From: Sporosarcina sp. Marseille-Q4943
GTDB taxonomy: Bacteria; Bacillota; Bacilli; Bacillales_A; Planococcaceae
Length of the DNA: 64,000 bases
Assembly: GCF_943736995.1 (NCBI RefSeq)
Contig: NZ_OX031157.1
Span: 1,838,501 to 1,902,500, forward strand
Direction: 5' to 3'
Both the position numbers and the translations under genes were made by a program. Below the pieces are notes generated by a model. That model was not told the DNA's origin and made no database searches. It saw only the letters and a program-made list of their open reading frames with translations. Each line of letters opens with the position of its first letter. The stretch's first letter is position 1. This document shows, piece by piece, positions 43,360 to 53,309 of the stretch.

Positions 43360-44196
43360 TTATTCATTCAATAGATCTAGGATTCTTTCAAGATCCTCTT
43401 CTGTGAAAAACTCGATCTCAATTTTACCTTTGTTCTTCGATTTCTTTATCGTTACATTGGTGCCGAAATATTCTCTCAAGTGCGATTCTTGCTCTTCCAA
43501 GAAAATGTTTTTCTTTTCCGGCTTTGTTTCACGTGGAACATTTTCATTTAACCTGTGAACCAACTTCTCTAATTGACGGACGTTCAAACCTTCATTGATC
43601 GTCTTTTCGGCAATCAACAATATTTGTTCCTTCTTTCGGAGACCAAGCAAAGTACGTCCATGTCCCATCGAGAGTTTGCCCTCTGTTATCAAAGTTCGGA
43701 CCTTATCAGGCAAGCTGAGTAGTCGGATATGGTTTGCTATATGAGGACGACTTTTCCCTAGTCTGAATGCAAGTTGTTCCTGCGTAAGACTTAGATTATC
43801 CATAAGCTTTTGATAAGCTTCCGCTTCCTCGATTGGCGTCAAATCTTCACGTTGCAAGTTTTCAAGAATCGCCATTTCCATCGATTCTTCATCTGTCAGT
43901 TGACGGACGACTGCTGGAACCTCAGTTAATCCTGCCATTTTGGCAGCTCTGAAACGTCTTTCCCCAACTACAATTTCATACATCGTCCCTACTTTCCGGA
44001 CAATGATCGGCTGTAAAATTCCATGCTCCTTAATCGACTCACTTAATTCTTGGATTGCATTCTCGTCAAATATCTTCCTAGGCTGATACGGATTCACTTT
44101 AATGCTTTTCAATCGAATATTCTCGATTGACTCTGCTTTTGTTAAAGACTCATCGGGAAATAAAGCGTTCAACCCTTTTCCAAGACCTTTAGCCAT
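43360..44196 (-). CDS. spo0J: ParB-type chromosome segregation protein Spo0J
   Basis: A 278-residue CTPase clamp. The N-terminal MAKGLGKGLNALF binds Soj. The CTP-binding ParB box follows (IKVNPYQPRKIFDE ... VGERRFRAAKMAGL), then the HTH (LTQEQLAFRLGKSRPHIANHIRLL) and a C-terminal dimer domain. It loads at parS and spreads, helping SMC loading and origin segregation. It overlaps soj by 8 bp. A parS site lies inside the gene at 43525-43540. Confidence 0.97.
   Translation of the reverse strand: MAKGLGKGLNALFPDESLTKAESIENIRLKSIKVNPYQPRKIFDENAIQELSESIKEHGILQPIIVRKVGTMYEIVVGERRFRAAKMAGLTEVPAVVRQLTDEESMEMAILENLQREDLTPIEEAEAYQKLMDNLSLTQEQLAFRLGKSRPHIANHIRLLSLPDKVRTLITEGKLSMGHGRTLLGLRKKEQILLIAEKTINEGLNVRQLEKLVHRLNENVPRETKPEKKNIFLEEQESHLREYFGTNVTIKKSKNKGKIEIEFFTEEDLERILDLLNE
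43525..43540. promoter_or_regulatory. parS site within spo0J
   Basis: Reading the minus strand, TGTTCCACGTGAAACA, identical to the parS sequence inside B. subtilis spo0J. Confidence 0.95.
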
Positions 44197-44950
44197 TGTG
44201 CACCACTTCCTTTGCCAGCTCTAAATATACTTCTGCGCCTCTCGATCTTGAATCATAAATGATGATTGGTTCTCCATGGCTTGGCGCTTCACTCAGACGT
44301 ACATTTCGTGGAATGATCGTTCCGTACACTTTATCTTGAAAATACTTCTTCACTTCATCAATAACTTGAATTCCTAAGTTTGTTCTCGCATCGAACATTG
44401 TCAATAACACGCCATCAATTGTCAGGCCTTCATTCAAATGCTTTTGGACGAGCCTGATTGTACTTAATAATTGGCTTAGCCCTTCCAAAGCGTAATACTC
44501 ACACTGAACTGGTATGATGACCGAATCTGCAGCGGTCAATGAGTTGATTGTCAATAACCCTAAAGATGGTGGGCAATCGATGATAATATAATCATACAAT
44601 TCCTTTGCCTCTTGGATCGCATGTTTCATCCGTACTTCTCTAGAAATGGTTGAAACCAATTCAATTTCCGCACCTGCCAATGAAATAGTCGCAGGTACGA
44701 TAGACAAGTTTTCCATCTTCGTTTGGTGGACGACTTCATTTATGTTAACGTCATCGATTAACATATCATATATGCACTGATGCACGTCACCTTTATTGAC
44801 CCCTACCCCACTCGTTGCATTCCCTTGTGGATCGGCATCTATTAACAAGACCTTTTTGCCGATATGTGCAAGGCAAGCACTAAGATTTACCGAAGTGGTT
44901 GTCTTACCAACTCCTCCTTTTTGATTGGCAATGGCTATAATTTTACCCAC
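44189..44950 (-). CDS. soj: ParA-type ATPase Soj
   Basis: A 253-residue deviant Walker ATPase: GKIIAIANQKGGVGKTTTSVNL, LLIDADPQGNATSG, and DYIIIDCPPSLG. It partners Spo0J in segregation and regulates DnaA at the origin. GTG 44950 with AGGTG upstream gives exactly the family length; an ATG 24 bp earlier has no ribosome binding site. It overlaps spo0J by 8 bp. Confidence 0.97.
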   Translation of the reverse strand: MGKIIAIANQKGGVGKTTTSVNLSACLAHIGKKVLLIDADPQGNATSGVGVNKGDVHQCIYDMLIDDVNINEVVHQTKMENLSIVPATISLAGAEIELVSTISREVRMKHAIQEAKELYDYIIIDCPPSLGLLTINSLTAADSVIIPVQCEYYALEGLSQLLSTIRLVQKHLNEGLTIDGVLLTMFDARTNLGIQVIDEVKKYFQDKVYGTIIPRNVRLSEAPSHGEPIIIYDSRSRGAEVYLELAKEVVHNG

Positions 44951-45073
44951 ACTTGCACCTGCTTTCTCACTCATCTATCAAAAAGCTATCTTTAATAATG
45001 AATAGATTCATTCTATTTCGTTCACTCTTTACTAGTTTATCAAAAAAACGTTGGCCGTGGTAATGTATAGCGC

Positions 45074-45104
45074 AAAAAAACTCCTGCTCCAGTCAAGCAA
45101 GAGT
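45074..45104 (-). terminator. Terminator after noc
   Basis: On the minus strand ACTC-T-TGCT pairs with AGCA-G-GAGT and TTTTTT follows. Confidence 0.8.
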
Positions 45105-45141
45105 CATCTCGCACATTTTACGAGAATGCTATGTTGTTTTA

Positions 45142-46002
45142 TTATTTCTTTTTCGGTATTTTAACTGTGATTGTATAAAATTCCTCTGTATCTTCTTCTT
45201 CTGTTTTTACATTGATGCCGCTTTTCGTAACAAGCGCCAGTGATTGCCGAATCGTATTTAGTGCAATTCGGACATCTTTGCTGACCGATTTCCTCTTAAC
45301 GGCTTTCTTCTTTTCCTTCTCTTCTTCAACGGGGTTTAACGCTTGTTGAATTCGTTCTTCCAATTGCTTTACATTGAGCTGCTCATCAATCGCCTCTTGG
45401 AATAGCTTATGCTGCAATTCAGCATCCTTCACGGAAATTAAAGCCCTCGCATGTCTTTCGGATATTTCCTTCGTAAGGATACTGTTCTTGATTTCATCCG
45501 GAAGTTTCAACAAACGCAACTTATTGGCAACGGTCGATTGCCCTTTCCCAAGCCTTTGCGCTAGGGCTTCTTGGGTTAAACCATGTAACTCCAATAACTT
45601 TTCATAAGCGTATGCTTCCTCGATTGCCGTTAATTCTTCACGCTGCAAGTTTTCAATCAATGCTATGGACGCTGTTTCTTTATCGTCGAGATCACGAATA
45701 ATGGCTGGGACTTCTTCCCAACCTAGTTTTTTCATTGCACGAAATCTTCGTTCACCTGCAATGATTTCATATCCATCGTCACTTTTTCTAATGACAATCG
45801 GTTGAATCACTCCATGTGTATGAATTGTGCGCGCAAGCTCTTCAATTTTCTCTTCAGAAAAAATGGTTCGAGGTTGATATTTATTCGGTTTAATTAAATC
45901 AATCTTTACTTGATCGACTTTCTCTTGTGGAGTTTTATCTATGTTCTGTAAATCAGGTTCTTTTTCTCCACTACCAAAAAACCGTGAAAACGTGTTTTTC
46001 AT
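45142..46002 (-). CDS. noc: Nucleoid occlusion protein Noc
   Basis: A 286-residue ParB paralogue. The N-terminus [16 protein letters not shown] is the amphipathic, membrane-binding peptide typical of Noc. The CTP-binding ParB box ([12 protein letters not shown] ... [14 protein letters not shown]) and the HTH ([22 protein letters not shown]) follow, then a Lys-rich linker and C-terminal domain. It blocks division over the chromosome. ATG 46002 follows AAAGGTGG. The order noc-soj-spo0J downstream of rsmG is that of Bacillus. Confidence 0.95.
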   Translation of the reverse strand: MKNTFSRFFGSGEKEPDLQNIDKTPQEKVDQVKIDLIKPNKYQPRTIFSEEKIEELARTIHTHGVIQPIVIRKSDDGYEIIAGERRFRAMKKLGWEEVPAIIRDLDDKETASIALIENLQREELTAIEEAYAYEKLLELHGLTQEALAQRLGKGQSTVANKLRLLKLPDEIKNSILTKEISERHARALISVKDAELQHKLFQEAIDEQLNVKQLEERIQQALNPVEEEKEKKKAVKRKSVSKDVRIALNTIRQSLALVTKSGINVKTEEEDTEEFYTITVKIPKKK

Positions 46003-46119
46003 CGCCGGCACCCACCTTTACAAAACTGCTCATCATTAATAGCTATTTCGTCATATCTATTATATATCCTCTTTATTACTTATTAAAGAGTAGATTCAAT
46101 GAGATTACAATACTATAAT

Positions 46120-46253
46120 TTGATTTTCGCTTCAGTCGGACGCTTTCCGCGGTAGTAGTGTTACAACCTGCTCGTAACGCTTCGCTTTTACTCTCAAACG
46201 CCTTTCTTCGTAAAGGCGTTCGCTGGAGTCGCCGACTTCCACTTCAATCAACG
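46120..46253 (+). repeat. Dispersed intergenic repeat, copy F (variant middle)
   Basis: TTGAT ... CGGACGCTTTCCGCGG ... GGAGTCGCCGACTTCCACTT ... ATCAACG. The middle carries a hairpin AACGCCTT (46197-46204) with AAGGCGTT (46213-46220), at the place where copies B and G have AAAGCCGT/ACGGCTTT. It lies between noc and rsmG. Confidence 0.85.
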
Positions 46254-46371
46254 GAGTCTGCCAATAAAAATCCTTGTAATGAAAAGATAATATAAAGATA
46301 GGCGCTATGGTTTTTTTACAGCGCCTGTTCTTCATTTTTATTTGGATAAGAATTCACTGACAAGTAGGAAA

Positions 46372-46387
46372 TGTTTCACGTGAAACA
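46372..46387. promoter_or_regulatory. parS site after rsmG
   Basis: TGTTTCACGTGAAACA, a perfect 16-bp palindrome and full match to the parS consensus, 1 bp past the rsmG stop. Confidence 0.95.
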
Positions 46388-46388
46388 T

Positions 46389-47105
46389 TTATTTGATTGG
46401 CGTTTTATTCGGGATGCCTGGCTTTCGAGGGTATTTCTTAGGTGTTTTTTTGATTTTGTTCAAGATGAATATGTTTCTTTCACTTTCCTCCATTGGCAAA
46501 TCGAAAGAAAACTTCTCAACGAGTTCCGCTCCTAGCACGTGGATTGCTTTTTTGGCATCTTGTAATTCTTCTTCCGCAGCTGCACCTTTCATGGAAATGA
46601 AAATTCCGCCCTCTTTCACAAGGGGTAGACATAGTTCTGAAAGGACAGATAAACGGGCAACTGCACGGGCCGTGACGATATCAAATTGTTCACGGTATTT
46701 CGGGTCTTGTCCGAAATCTTCGGCTCTTGAATGGATAAACCTTACGTTATCCAGTTCGAGTTCCTTAGCAAGTTCAGTCAAAAATGTGATTCTCTTGTTT
46801 AATGAATCTACAATTGTTACGGCTAAATCCGGGAAGCAGATTTTTAAAGGAATACTCGGAAATCCTGCTCCTGCTCCGACATCGCAAATGGATTTACTTC
46901 CGGTCAAATCTGTGTAGAATGCGGCGGTAATGGAATCGTAAAAATGTTTTAGATAAACAGATGGTGCATCCGTTATCGCTGTTAAATTCATTTTTTCATT
47001 CCATTCAACTAGCATTTGGAAGTATTTGTTAAATTGGTTGAGCTGATGATCGGAGAGGCTTATCCCCTGCTCTTTCAGCGCCTCTATGAATTGTTCTTCG
47101 TTCAC
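46389..47105 (-). CDS. rsmG: 16S rRNA (guanine-527-N7) methyltransferase RsmG
   Basis: A 238-residue SAM methyltransferase: [16 protein letters not shown] for SAM binding, [10 protein letters not shown] and [15 protein letters not shown] as family motifs, and a basic tail. It modifies G527 in 16S rRNA; its loss gives low-level streptomycin resistance. The start is GTG 47105 behind AGGAGG. A terminator separates it from mnmG upstream. Confidence 0.96.
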   Translation of the reverse strand: MNEEQFIEALKEQGISLSDHQLNQFNKYFQMLVEWNEKMNLTAITDAPSVYLKHFYDSITAAFYTDLTGSKSICDVGAGAGFPSIPLKICFPDLAVTIVDSLNKRITFLTELAKELELDNVRFIHSRAEDFGQDPKYREQFDIVTARAVARLSVLSELCLPLVKEGGIFISMKGAAAEEELQDAKKAIHVLGAELVEKFSFDLPMEESERNIFILNKIKKTPKKYPRKPGIPNKTPIK

Positions 47106-47120
47106 TCGGATCCTCCTTCT

Positions 47121-47156
47121 AAAAAAAGACTGATGCGGACTTATCCCACATCAGTC
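47121..47156 (-). terminator. Terminator between mnmG and rsmG
   Basis: On the minus strand GACTGATG and CATCAGTC are followed by a run of seven T. It occupies most of the 59-bp gap, so rsmG would need read-through or its own promoter. Confidence 0.85.
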
Positions 47157-47164
47157 ACATGATG

Positions 47165-49054
47165 TTAACCAGTAATTTTCGCGATTTTCCCTTGTTCAAT
47201 GTAAACAAGTAGAATGGAGATGTCTGCCGGGTTCACACCTGAAATCCTTGATGCTTGCGCAATGGATAACGGTCTGACAGCGGACAGATTTGCTTTCGCC
47301 TCTTTGGCGATTCCCGAAATGGCATTGTAATCAATGTTCTCAGGAATTCTTTTATTCTCCATCTTCTTCATGCGTTCCACTTGTTGCATTGATTTTTCGA
47401 TGTAGCCTTCATATTTGATGAAGATTTCCACTTGCTCCGCCACTTCTAGGGATTTCTCTTCCTCAGGTGGCGCGACAGTGATAATTTGTTCGTATTTCAT
47501 CTCAGGTCGTTTTAATAGATCCGCCGCTTTCATCGGTTCGCGCAGCTCTGTACCGCCTGATTCACGGATAATTTCTTGGACTGCTTCACTTGGTTTGATC
47601 GTCACTTTTCGAAGTCTATCGATTTCCTCTTCAATTTGTTGTTTTTTGAGGAGGAATTTCTCGTGGCGCTCTTCACTGATCATTCCAAGTTTGTATCCGA
47701 TTTCCGTCAAACGTAAATCGGCATTGTCATGACGCAGCAAGAGACGGTATTCCGCTCTGGATGTTAGGAGACGATATGGTTCGCTCGTTCCTTTCGTTAC
47801 AAGGTCGTCGATCAGAACGCCGATATAAGCGTCCGATCTTCCAAGGATTACTTCTTCCTTTCCGAGCACTTTGCTCGCTGCATTAATGCCCGCCATAATT
47901 CCTTGAGCAGCCGCTTCTTCATAGCCTGATGTTCCGTTGATTTGCCCGGCAGTGTATAGATTTTTAATTTTTTTCGTTTCAAGTGTCGGCCAAAGTTGTG
48001 TTGCAATAATTGCATCATACTCGATGGCATATCCGGCCCGCATCATTTCCGCTTTCTCCAATCCTGGCACGCTTTCGATTAGTCTGCGTTGAACGTGTTC
48101 AGGCAAGCTAGTTGAAAGTCCTTGGACGTAATACTCTTTTGTATTTCGGCCTTCCGGCTCCAAGAAGATTTGATGGCGCGATTTGTCTGCAAAACGGACG
48201 ATTTTGTCTTCAATTGAAGGGCAATAGCTTGGCCCTTTCCCTTTGATCATACCTGAATACATTGGGGATAGATGAAGATTTTCGTTAATGATTTCATGCG
48301 TTTGCGGCGTTGTGTATGTCAACCAGCAAGGCAATTGGTCCATGATGAATTGTGTTGTTTCGTAACTGAAAGCACGTGGTACGTCATCACCCGGTTGAAT
48401 TTCCGTTTTGCTGTAATCGATCGTGTTACCGTTAATTCGCGGCGGTGTGCCGGTTTTGAAACGTACTGTTTCCAATCCGAGTTCCTGCAGATTTTCGGCA
48501 AGCTTGATCGCCGGCATTTGGTTGTTCGGACCGCTTGAATATTTCAAGTCGCCGATGATGACTTCCCCACGAAGGAAAGTCCCTGTCGTAATGATGACCG
48601 TTTTCGCGCGGTAAATTGCACCGATTTGCGTAACGAGCCCTTTTACTTCGCCATCTTCGACGATTAGTTCTTCAACGACTCCTTGATGAAGCGTCAAGTT
48701 TTCCTGTTCTTCAAGGACGCGTTTCATTTCTTGTTGGTAGAGGACTTTATCCGCTTGCGCACGTAGTGCACGGACAGCTGGCCCTTTCCCTGTATTCAAC
48801 ATCCGCATTTGGATATGTGTTTTATCAATTACTTTCCCCATCGCTCCGCCTAGCGCGTCAATTTCCCGGACGACAATCCCTTTAGCGGGACCTCCAAGTG
48901 ACGGATTGCATGGCATGAAAGCGATCATGTCAAGATTCATTGTTAGCACCAATGTCGATGCACCCATCTTCGCGGAAGCCAATGCCGCTTCAACGCCGGC
49001 ATGACCTGCTCCGATGACTATACAATCGAACGTGCCTGCTTCAAATTGTGGCAT
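47165..49054 (-). CDS. mnmG: tRNA uridine-34 carboxymethylaminomethyl-modifying subunit MnmG (GidA)
   Basis: A 629-residue FAD protein: [23 protein letters not shown] binds FAD, with [13 protein letters not shown] and the [21 protein letters not shown] [14 protein letters not shown] box. It works with MnmE to modify the wobble base of several tRNAs. The start is ATG 49054 with GGAAGG. It is separated from mnmE by 346 bp that hold repeat copy G. Confidence 0.96.
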   Translation of the reverse strand: MPQFEAGTFDCIVIGAGHAGVEAALASAKMGASTLVLTMNLDMIAFMPCNPSLGGPAKGIVVREIDALGGAMGKVIDKTHIQMRMLNTGKGPAVRALRAQADKVLYQQEMKRVLEEQENLTLHQGVVEELIVEDGEVKGLVTQIGAIYRAKTVIITTGTFLRGEVIIGDLKYSSGPNNQMPAIKLAENLQELGLETVRFKTGTPPRINGNTIDYSKTEIQPGDDVPRAFSYETTQFIMDQLPCWLTYTTPQTHEIINENLHLSPMYSGMIKGKGPSYCPSIEDKIVRFADKSRHQIFLEPEGRNTKEYYVQGLSTSLPEHVQRRLIESVPGLEKAEMMRAGYAIEYDAIIATQLWPTLETKKIKNLYTAGQINGTSGYEEAAAQGIMAGINAASKVLGKEEVILGRSDAYIGVLIDDLVTKGTSEPYRLLTSRAEYRLLLRHDNADLRLTEIGYKLGMISEERHEKFLLKKQQIEEEIDRLRKVTIKPSEAVQEIIRESGGTELREPMKAADLLKRPEMKYEQIITVAPPEEEKSLEVAEQVEIFIKYEGYIEKSMQQVERMKKMENKRIPENIDYNAISGIAKEAKANLSAVRPLSIAQASRISGVNPADISILLVYIEQGKIAKITG

Positions 49055-49140
49055 GTTCGTTCATCCTTCCTAATATATAAATTTTCCGTGTCTATAAATA
49101 AAACATACAAAAGAAAATCATATTTTTAACATGCAAAACT

Positions 49141-49346
49141 GCTTTTCGTTCCGGTACTCGCTTTCCGCGGGCATGGCTTGAGCCAATCGAACAGCGTAGG
49201 GTTCGATTTGCCGTATTTCTGCGCTTTTTGCAGAAATTAAGGCATCTTTCTTACCATTCCTGCTCGCAACGCTAACGCTTTTGCTCGCAAAAGCCGTCCT
49301 TCGTTACGGCTTTCGCAGGAGTCTCGCACCTGCACTACAAGCAACA
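49141..49346 (+). repeat. Dispersed intergenic repeat, copy G (long form)
   Basis: TCGCTTTCCGCGGGCATGGC ... two internal hairpins: TGCC...GGCA (49209-49212 with 49241-49244, plus the TTTCTG/CAGAAA stem) and AAAGCCGT/ACGGCTTT (49290-49297 with 49306-49313) ... GCAGGAGTC ... CAAGCAAC. It fills the mnmE-mnmG gap. Confidence 0.85.
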
Positions 49347-49400
49347 TGAGCTGCCAAAAGTATGTTCAAAAAAAATCGTTCACTAACTGGTCTATACATA

Positions 49401-50786
49401 TTATTTACCTAAACAAAACTGGGAGAACAACTGGTTGATGAGGCTGTCTTGGACAGTGTCGCCTACGATTTCGCCTAGGAGCTCCCACGTCCGCGTGACA
49501 TCGATTTGAATCATATCGACGGGCACGCCTGCCTCTGCAGCGGACAAGGCATCCTGGATGGTTTTATGAGCCTTGTGGAGCAATGCAATATGTCTCGCAT
49601 TGGATACGTACGTCAGATCGCCCGCCTCGAGCGTTCCTTCGAAGAAAAGCTTGGCGATTGCTTCTTCCAACTCATCAATGCCTTCTTCCTTCAGGATGGA
49701 AGTCGTGACGATCGCACCAGTGCCAGCCAGTTCTCTCACTTGCTGCATATCGATCTTCTGTGGCAGGTCAGTTTTGTTGATGACGACAATGAGATCCATT
49801 CCCTCAGTTGCTTCGAAAAGCCGTATATCCTCTTCCGTTAGTGGCTCGGAACTATTCAGGACAAGCAAAATAAGATCTGCTTCCTTCAGGACTTGACGGG
49901 ATCTTTCAACCCCGATCCGCTCGACGATATCCTCCGTCTCCCGGATGCCGGCCGTGTCTACGAGACGCAACGGCACTCCTCTGACGTTTACGTATTCCTC
50001 TATAATATCACGGGTCGTTCCTGCAATATCGGTGACAATTGCTTTATTCTCCTGAACGAGGCTGTTCAACAAAGAAGATTTACCGACATTCGGCCTTCCG
50101 ACGATGACCGTCGATAATCCTTCACGAAGGATTTTCCCTTGGGATGAAGTGCGAAGAAGTTTCTCAATCTCTTCTTTCACCCACGTCCCTTTTTCGATCA
50201 TGAGTGGAATGGTCACTTCTTCGACGTCGTCATATTCCGGATAATCGATATTCACTTCGACTTGCGCCAATGTTTCAAGAAGCGCTTGCCGCAGTTCGCC
50301 GATCAGCCTGGAAAGCTTTCCTTCCATCTGATTCAAGGCGACATTCATCGCCCGATCCGTTTTTGCACGGATCAGGTCCATGACTGCTTCGGCCTGTGAT
50401 AAATCAATGCGTCCATTCAAAAATGCACGCTTGGAAAACTCGCCCGGTTCTGCAAGGCGAGCCCCTTCTTTCAACACAAGGTTGAGGACGCGGTTTACCG
50501 CCACCACGCCGCCGTGGCAATTCACTTCGACGACGTCTTCTCGGGTGAACGTCTTCGGAGCCTTCATGATGGATACCATGACTTCCTCGACGATTTCATC
50601 CGTGGACGGATCTGTTAAATGCCCATAATGGATTGTATGTGATTGTTCATCCGCAAGTTTTTTCCCTGACGGAGAACGGAATATTTTATCTGCAATGCCG
50701 ATAGCCTCATCTCCACTAAGCCGGACGATGGCGATAGCCCCTTCCCCCATTGGAGTCGATATGGCAGCTATTGTATCAAAATGCAC
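49401..50786 (-). CDS. mnmE: tRNA modification GTPase MnmE (TrmE)
   Basis: A 461-residue protein. The N-terminal folate-binding domain ([20 protein letters not shown]) is followed by helical segments, with an embedded G domain ([28 protein letters not shown]) and the C-terminal Cys motif FCLGK. With MnmG it makes the wobble modification. GTG 50786 with GGAAGGTG upstream gives the family length; upstream in-frame codons do not match. DnaA boxes lie directly upstream (50809-50911). Confidence 0.96.
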   Translation of the reverse strand: MHFDTIAAISTPMGEGAIAIVRLSGDEAIGIADKIFRSPSGKKLADEQSHTIHYGHLTDPSTDEIVEEVMVSIMKAPKTFTREDVVEVNCHGGVVAVNRVLNLVLKEGARLAEPGEFSKRAFLNGRIDLSQAEAVMDLIRAKTDRAMNVALNQMEGKLSRLIGELRQALLETLAQVEVNIDYPEYDDVEEVTIPLMIEKGTWVKEEIEKLLRTSSQGKILREGLSTVIVGRPNVGKSSLLNSLVQENKAIVTDIAGTTRDIIEEYVNVRGVPLRLVDTAGIRETEDIVERIGVERSRQVLKEADLILLVLNSSEPLTEEDIRLFEATEGMDLIVVINKTDLPQKIDMQQVRELAGTGAIVTTSILKEEGIDELEEAIAKLFFEGTLEAGDLTYVSNARHIALLHKAHKTIQDALSAAEAGVPVDMIQIDVTRTWELLGEIVGDTVQDSLINQLFSQFCLGK

Positions 50787-50808
50787 ACTCTTCACCTTCC
50801 TAACTCGG

Positions 50809-50911
50809 TTACCCACATGTGGATAACCTGTTTTGACTTGACTATCTGACAACATATAATAACACAAATCCAGCCATTCTCATAGTTGTGGGATCAAAAA
50901 AATGTGGATAA
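50809..50911. promoter_or_regulatory. DnaA boxes upstream of mnmE
   Basis: Two perfect TTATCCACA boxes on the minus strand (50826-50818 and 50911-50903) and one with a single mismatch on the plus strand (50809-50817). B. subtilis DnaA also binds near trmE. They lie in the mnmE-jag gap (50787-51127, 341 bp), which otherwise holds the jag terminator and nothing recognised. Confidence 0.7.
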
Positions 50912-51090
50912 CTTATAACAAAGGCAAAGCTGTCAAATTTTTGCGGGAGTTTGGGAGTGTTTGACGTGAGTTAGAGCTAATTATGCTCGATTTTGCAGGG
51001 GTGATGCGCAAGTTTAGGATGCATATGCTCACCTTGGACCTCTTATTTCACTGGTGCATCCACTTTTCTCCGAGGGGAATCATTTGCAGG

Positions 51091-51120
51091 CAAACAAAAA
51101 CCCCGTGAAGTTTCACGGGG
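51091..51120 (-). terminator. Terminator of the rnpA-yidC-jag unit
   Basis: AACCCCGTGAA and TTCACGGGGTT form a stem with a minimal loop, 8 bp after the jag stop; TTTTTGTTTG follows on the minus strand. Confidence 0.85.
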
Positions 51121-51127
51121 TTCCCTA

Positions 51128-51907
51128 TTAACTGATCGGCTCGATGACAAGGTATCGGTTCGGATCGGTTCCTTCCGAATACGTTTCGATGTCCAATCGA
51201 TTTGATAATGCGTTATGAATGACTTTCCTTTCATAGGAAGGCATCGGTTCCAGTTGAACTTTTCTTCCATTCCGGACGGCTTGATCGGCCATCCTTTCCG
51301 CAAATTGCTCCAATGATTGTTCGCGGCGTTCACGATAGTCGCCTACGTCAAGGCGCACAACTTTGAATTGCTCGGATGTTTTATTGGCGACGAGCTGGGC
51401 AAGCTGCTGCAAAGCATTCAATGTTTGACCTCGTTTGCCGATTAGGTATGCCGCTTTCTCGCTCTCCAATTGGAAAGATAAATATTTCCCATCCATTTCG
51501 TGTTTAACGACTAGATCGTCAATTCCCATCGCTTTGGCAATTTCCGTCACATAAGCTTTCGTTTCATTGATTGCCTGCTCGTCCGACATAGCTGGATCCT
51601 TGGCTTCCGCCTCGATTGTTTGCATTGCCAGTTCAACAGCCTGAGCTACTGTTTCATCTCCAATTGGCGGTTCTTCCGTTTCTGCCTGAATGTTTTCCTT
51701 CTTCTCTTCAAGTTCTTTCGCTTCTTGCTTGATTGGTTCTTTTAGTGTGACGGTCACTTCTGCTTCTCTTGCACCAAATCCGAGAAACCCTTTCTTTCCG
51801 GCATCCACTATTTCAATATCGACTTCTTCACGCGTAACATTGAGCTCTTGTAGGGCCGCCGCAATCGCAACCTCTACTGTTGCCCCCTTTCGCGTTATCT
51901 TTTTCAT
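51128..51907 (-). CDS. jag: Jag/KhpB RNA-binding protein
   Basis: A 259-residue protein with a Jag-N domain (1-50: ITRKGATVEVAIAAALQELN), an acidic linker, a KH domain (about 130-195: YLIGKRGQTLNALQQLAQL) and an R3H domain (about 200-259: MPSYERKVIHNALS). It binds RNA with KhpA and is tied to cell-wall growth and sporulation. It overlaps yidC by 4 bp (ATGA). Confidence 0.94.
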   Translation of the reverse strand: MKKITRKGATVEVAIAAALQELNVTREEVDIEIVDAGKKGFLGFGAREAEVTVTLKEPIKQEAKELEEKKENIQAETEEPPIGDETVAQAVELAMQTIEAEAKDPAMSDEQAINETKAYVTEIAKAMGIDDLVVKHEMDGKYLSFQLESEKAAYLIGKRGQTLNALQQLAQLVANKTSEQFKVVRLDVGDYRERREQSLEQFAERMADQAVRNGRKVQLEPMPSYERKVIHNALSNRLDIETYSEGTDPNRYLVIEPIS

Positions 51908-52674
51908 TTCCTTTTCCCTCCTACTTTTACAGGTTCCACTTCTTTTTTCTTAAATGGTTTGTAAATGAAGATATTCTGGATAATTGAAATGATATTACCG
52001 ATAACCCAATAAAGTGCAAGTGCTGCTGGTAGGAATGTACCGAAAATAATGATCATGAAAGGCATGATATACATCATTGCTTTCATTTGAGGATTGTCCA
52101 TTGCAGGACCTGTCCGTAAAACGACAAACTGCATGAGTCCTGCAACAACTGCCAGCGTAATGCTCGGCGCCGCAAGTTCGAACCAAAGAAATTTCCCGAT
52201 TTCAATTTCCGGTGTAGCATTCATCCGGCTGATAGCATGATAAAGCCCGATGATGATCGGCATTTGAATCAAAACTGGCAGACATCCTGCAGCAGGATTG
52301 ATTTTCTGCTCCGTCATCACCCTTTGCATTTCTTCGCGGTATTTTTGCTGCGTCACAGCATCCTTCGATTTGTATTTCTCTTTCAAGCCGGCAAGGATCG
52401 GCTGCATTTGCTGCATTCGCTTCGAATTTTGGGCTTGCTTGATCATTAATGGAAGCAAGACAAGTCGGATGATGATCGTTACTGCAATAATTCCTAGTCC
52501 ATATGTACCGAGTAGGTCTTTGAATGTGACAATCAAGGACACTATCGGCCAGACAATGTATTTATTCCAAAAACCTTCGCTCGATTCATATATCGGTTGG
52601 TTGAATTCCGAACATCCGGCAAGGAATACTGACAACACGGTCAGCATAAGTAATAACGCGGCTCTTTTTTTCAA
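51904..52674 (-). CDS. yidC: Membrane protein insertase YidC/SpoIIIJ (lipoprotein)
   Basis: A 256-residue insertase with a lipoprotein signal (LSVFLAGC, Cys21) and five membrane helices. The cytoplasmic hairpin after the first helix is basic (KQAQNSKRMQQMQPILAGLK), and helix TM2-4 carry polar residues. It inserts membrane proteins with or without Sec; the SpoIIIJ form also serves sporulation. The start is TTG 52674 behind GGGGG. It overlaps jag by 4 bp. Confidence 0.94.
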   Translation of the reverse strand: MKKRAALLLMLTVLSVFLAGCSEFNQPIYESSEGFWNKYIVWPIVSLIVTFKDLLGTYGLGIIAVTIIIRLVLLPLMIKQAQNSKRMQQMQPILAGLKEKYKSKDAVTQQKYREEMQRVMTEQKINPAAGCLPVLIQMPIIIGLYHAISRMNATPEIEIGKFLWFELAAPSITLAVVAGLMQFVVLRTGPAMDNPQMKAMMYIMPFMIIIFGTFLPAALALYWVIGNIISIIQNIFIYKPFKKKEVEPVKVGGKRK

Positions 52675-52766
52675 ATCGTATCCCCCAAATCTGTTTCTAT
52701 GAAATATCGGTGATTTCAGTTTATCATGAACATTTATTACGTTCTACTTCTTACTCAATAACGCCT

Positions 52767-53117
52767 CTACGCTTGTTTCGATTTGAAGGCTTTGGCGATC
52801 CTTAAAACATGCTGCAAGCTTTTTTTCGTTTCGTGGAAATCAAGTGTGGTCGCCTGATGTCTGGCGATAATAACATAGTCCTGATCATTTTTCAGCTCTT
52901 CTTTCATTTCCAGGAAGGCTTGGCGGATATAGCGTTTTATACGATTACGCGTCACCGCATTCCCTAATTTCTTGCCGACGGATAGTCCGATCCTGAATTC
53001 TTGTTGCCCTTCCTTCCTATAGGAATAGACGACAAATTGGCGATTCGCGACTGACTTCCCTTTTTTAAATACTTTTTGAAAGTCCTCGTTCTTTTTGACC
53101 CGCTGACGTTTCTTCAA
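52767..53117 (-). CDS. rnpA: Ribonuclease P protein component
   Basis: A 116-residue protein: [20 protein letters not shown] at the start, and the RNR signature [17 protein letters not shown]. It helps the RNase P RNA to trim tRNA 5' ends. TTG 53117 with GGAGGTG 6 nt upstream gives the family N-terminus; an ATG 15 bp earlier overlaps that ribosome binding site. Confidence 0.94.
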   Translation of the reverse strand: MKKRQRVKKNEDFQKVFKKGKSVANRQFVVYSYRKEGQQEFRIGLSVGKKLGNAVTRNRIKRYIRQAFLEMKEELKNDQDYVIIARHQATTLDFHETKKSLQHVLRIAKAFKSKQA

Positions 53118-53140
53118 ACCCTTCACCTCCATGGATCCCG

Positions 53141-53200
53141 TTGATTTTCGACCTAAGCAGACGCTTTACTCGGACAAGCCGCCTTCTTCTCCAATCAACA
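53141..53200 (+). repeat. Dispersed intergenic repeat, relic copy H
   Basis: TTGATTTTCG ... GCAGACGCTTTACTCGGACA ... CCGCCTTCTTCTCCAATCAA. Only the ends of the repeat are left; the middle is gone. It lies between rpmH and rnpA. Confidence 0.65.
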
Positions 53201-53278
53201 AATGAGCACTCATTGGTTTATTATCCAAACGATTAACAGGATGCTCATATAACAAAGAATATATTTCAATATATAGTA

Positions 53279-53309
53279 GTAAAAAAAAAGACCACTGAGT
53301 TAGTGGTCT
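53279..53309 (-). terminator. Terminator directly after rpmH
   Basis: On the minus strand AAGACCACT and AGTGGTCTT enclose a 5-nt loop and are followed by eight T; the stem starts within the rpmH stop codon. Confidence 0.85.
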
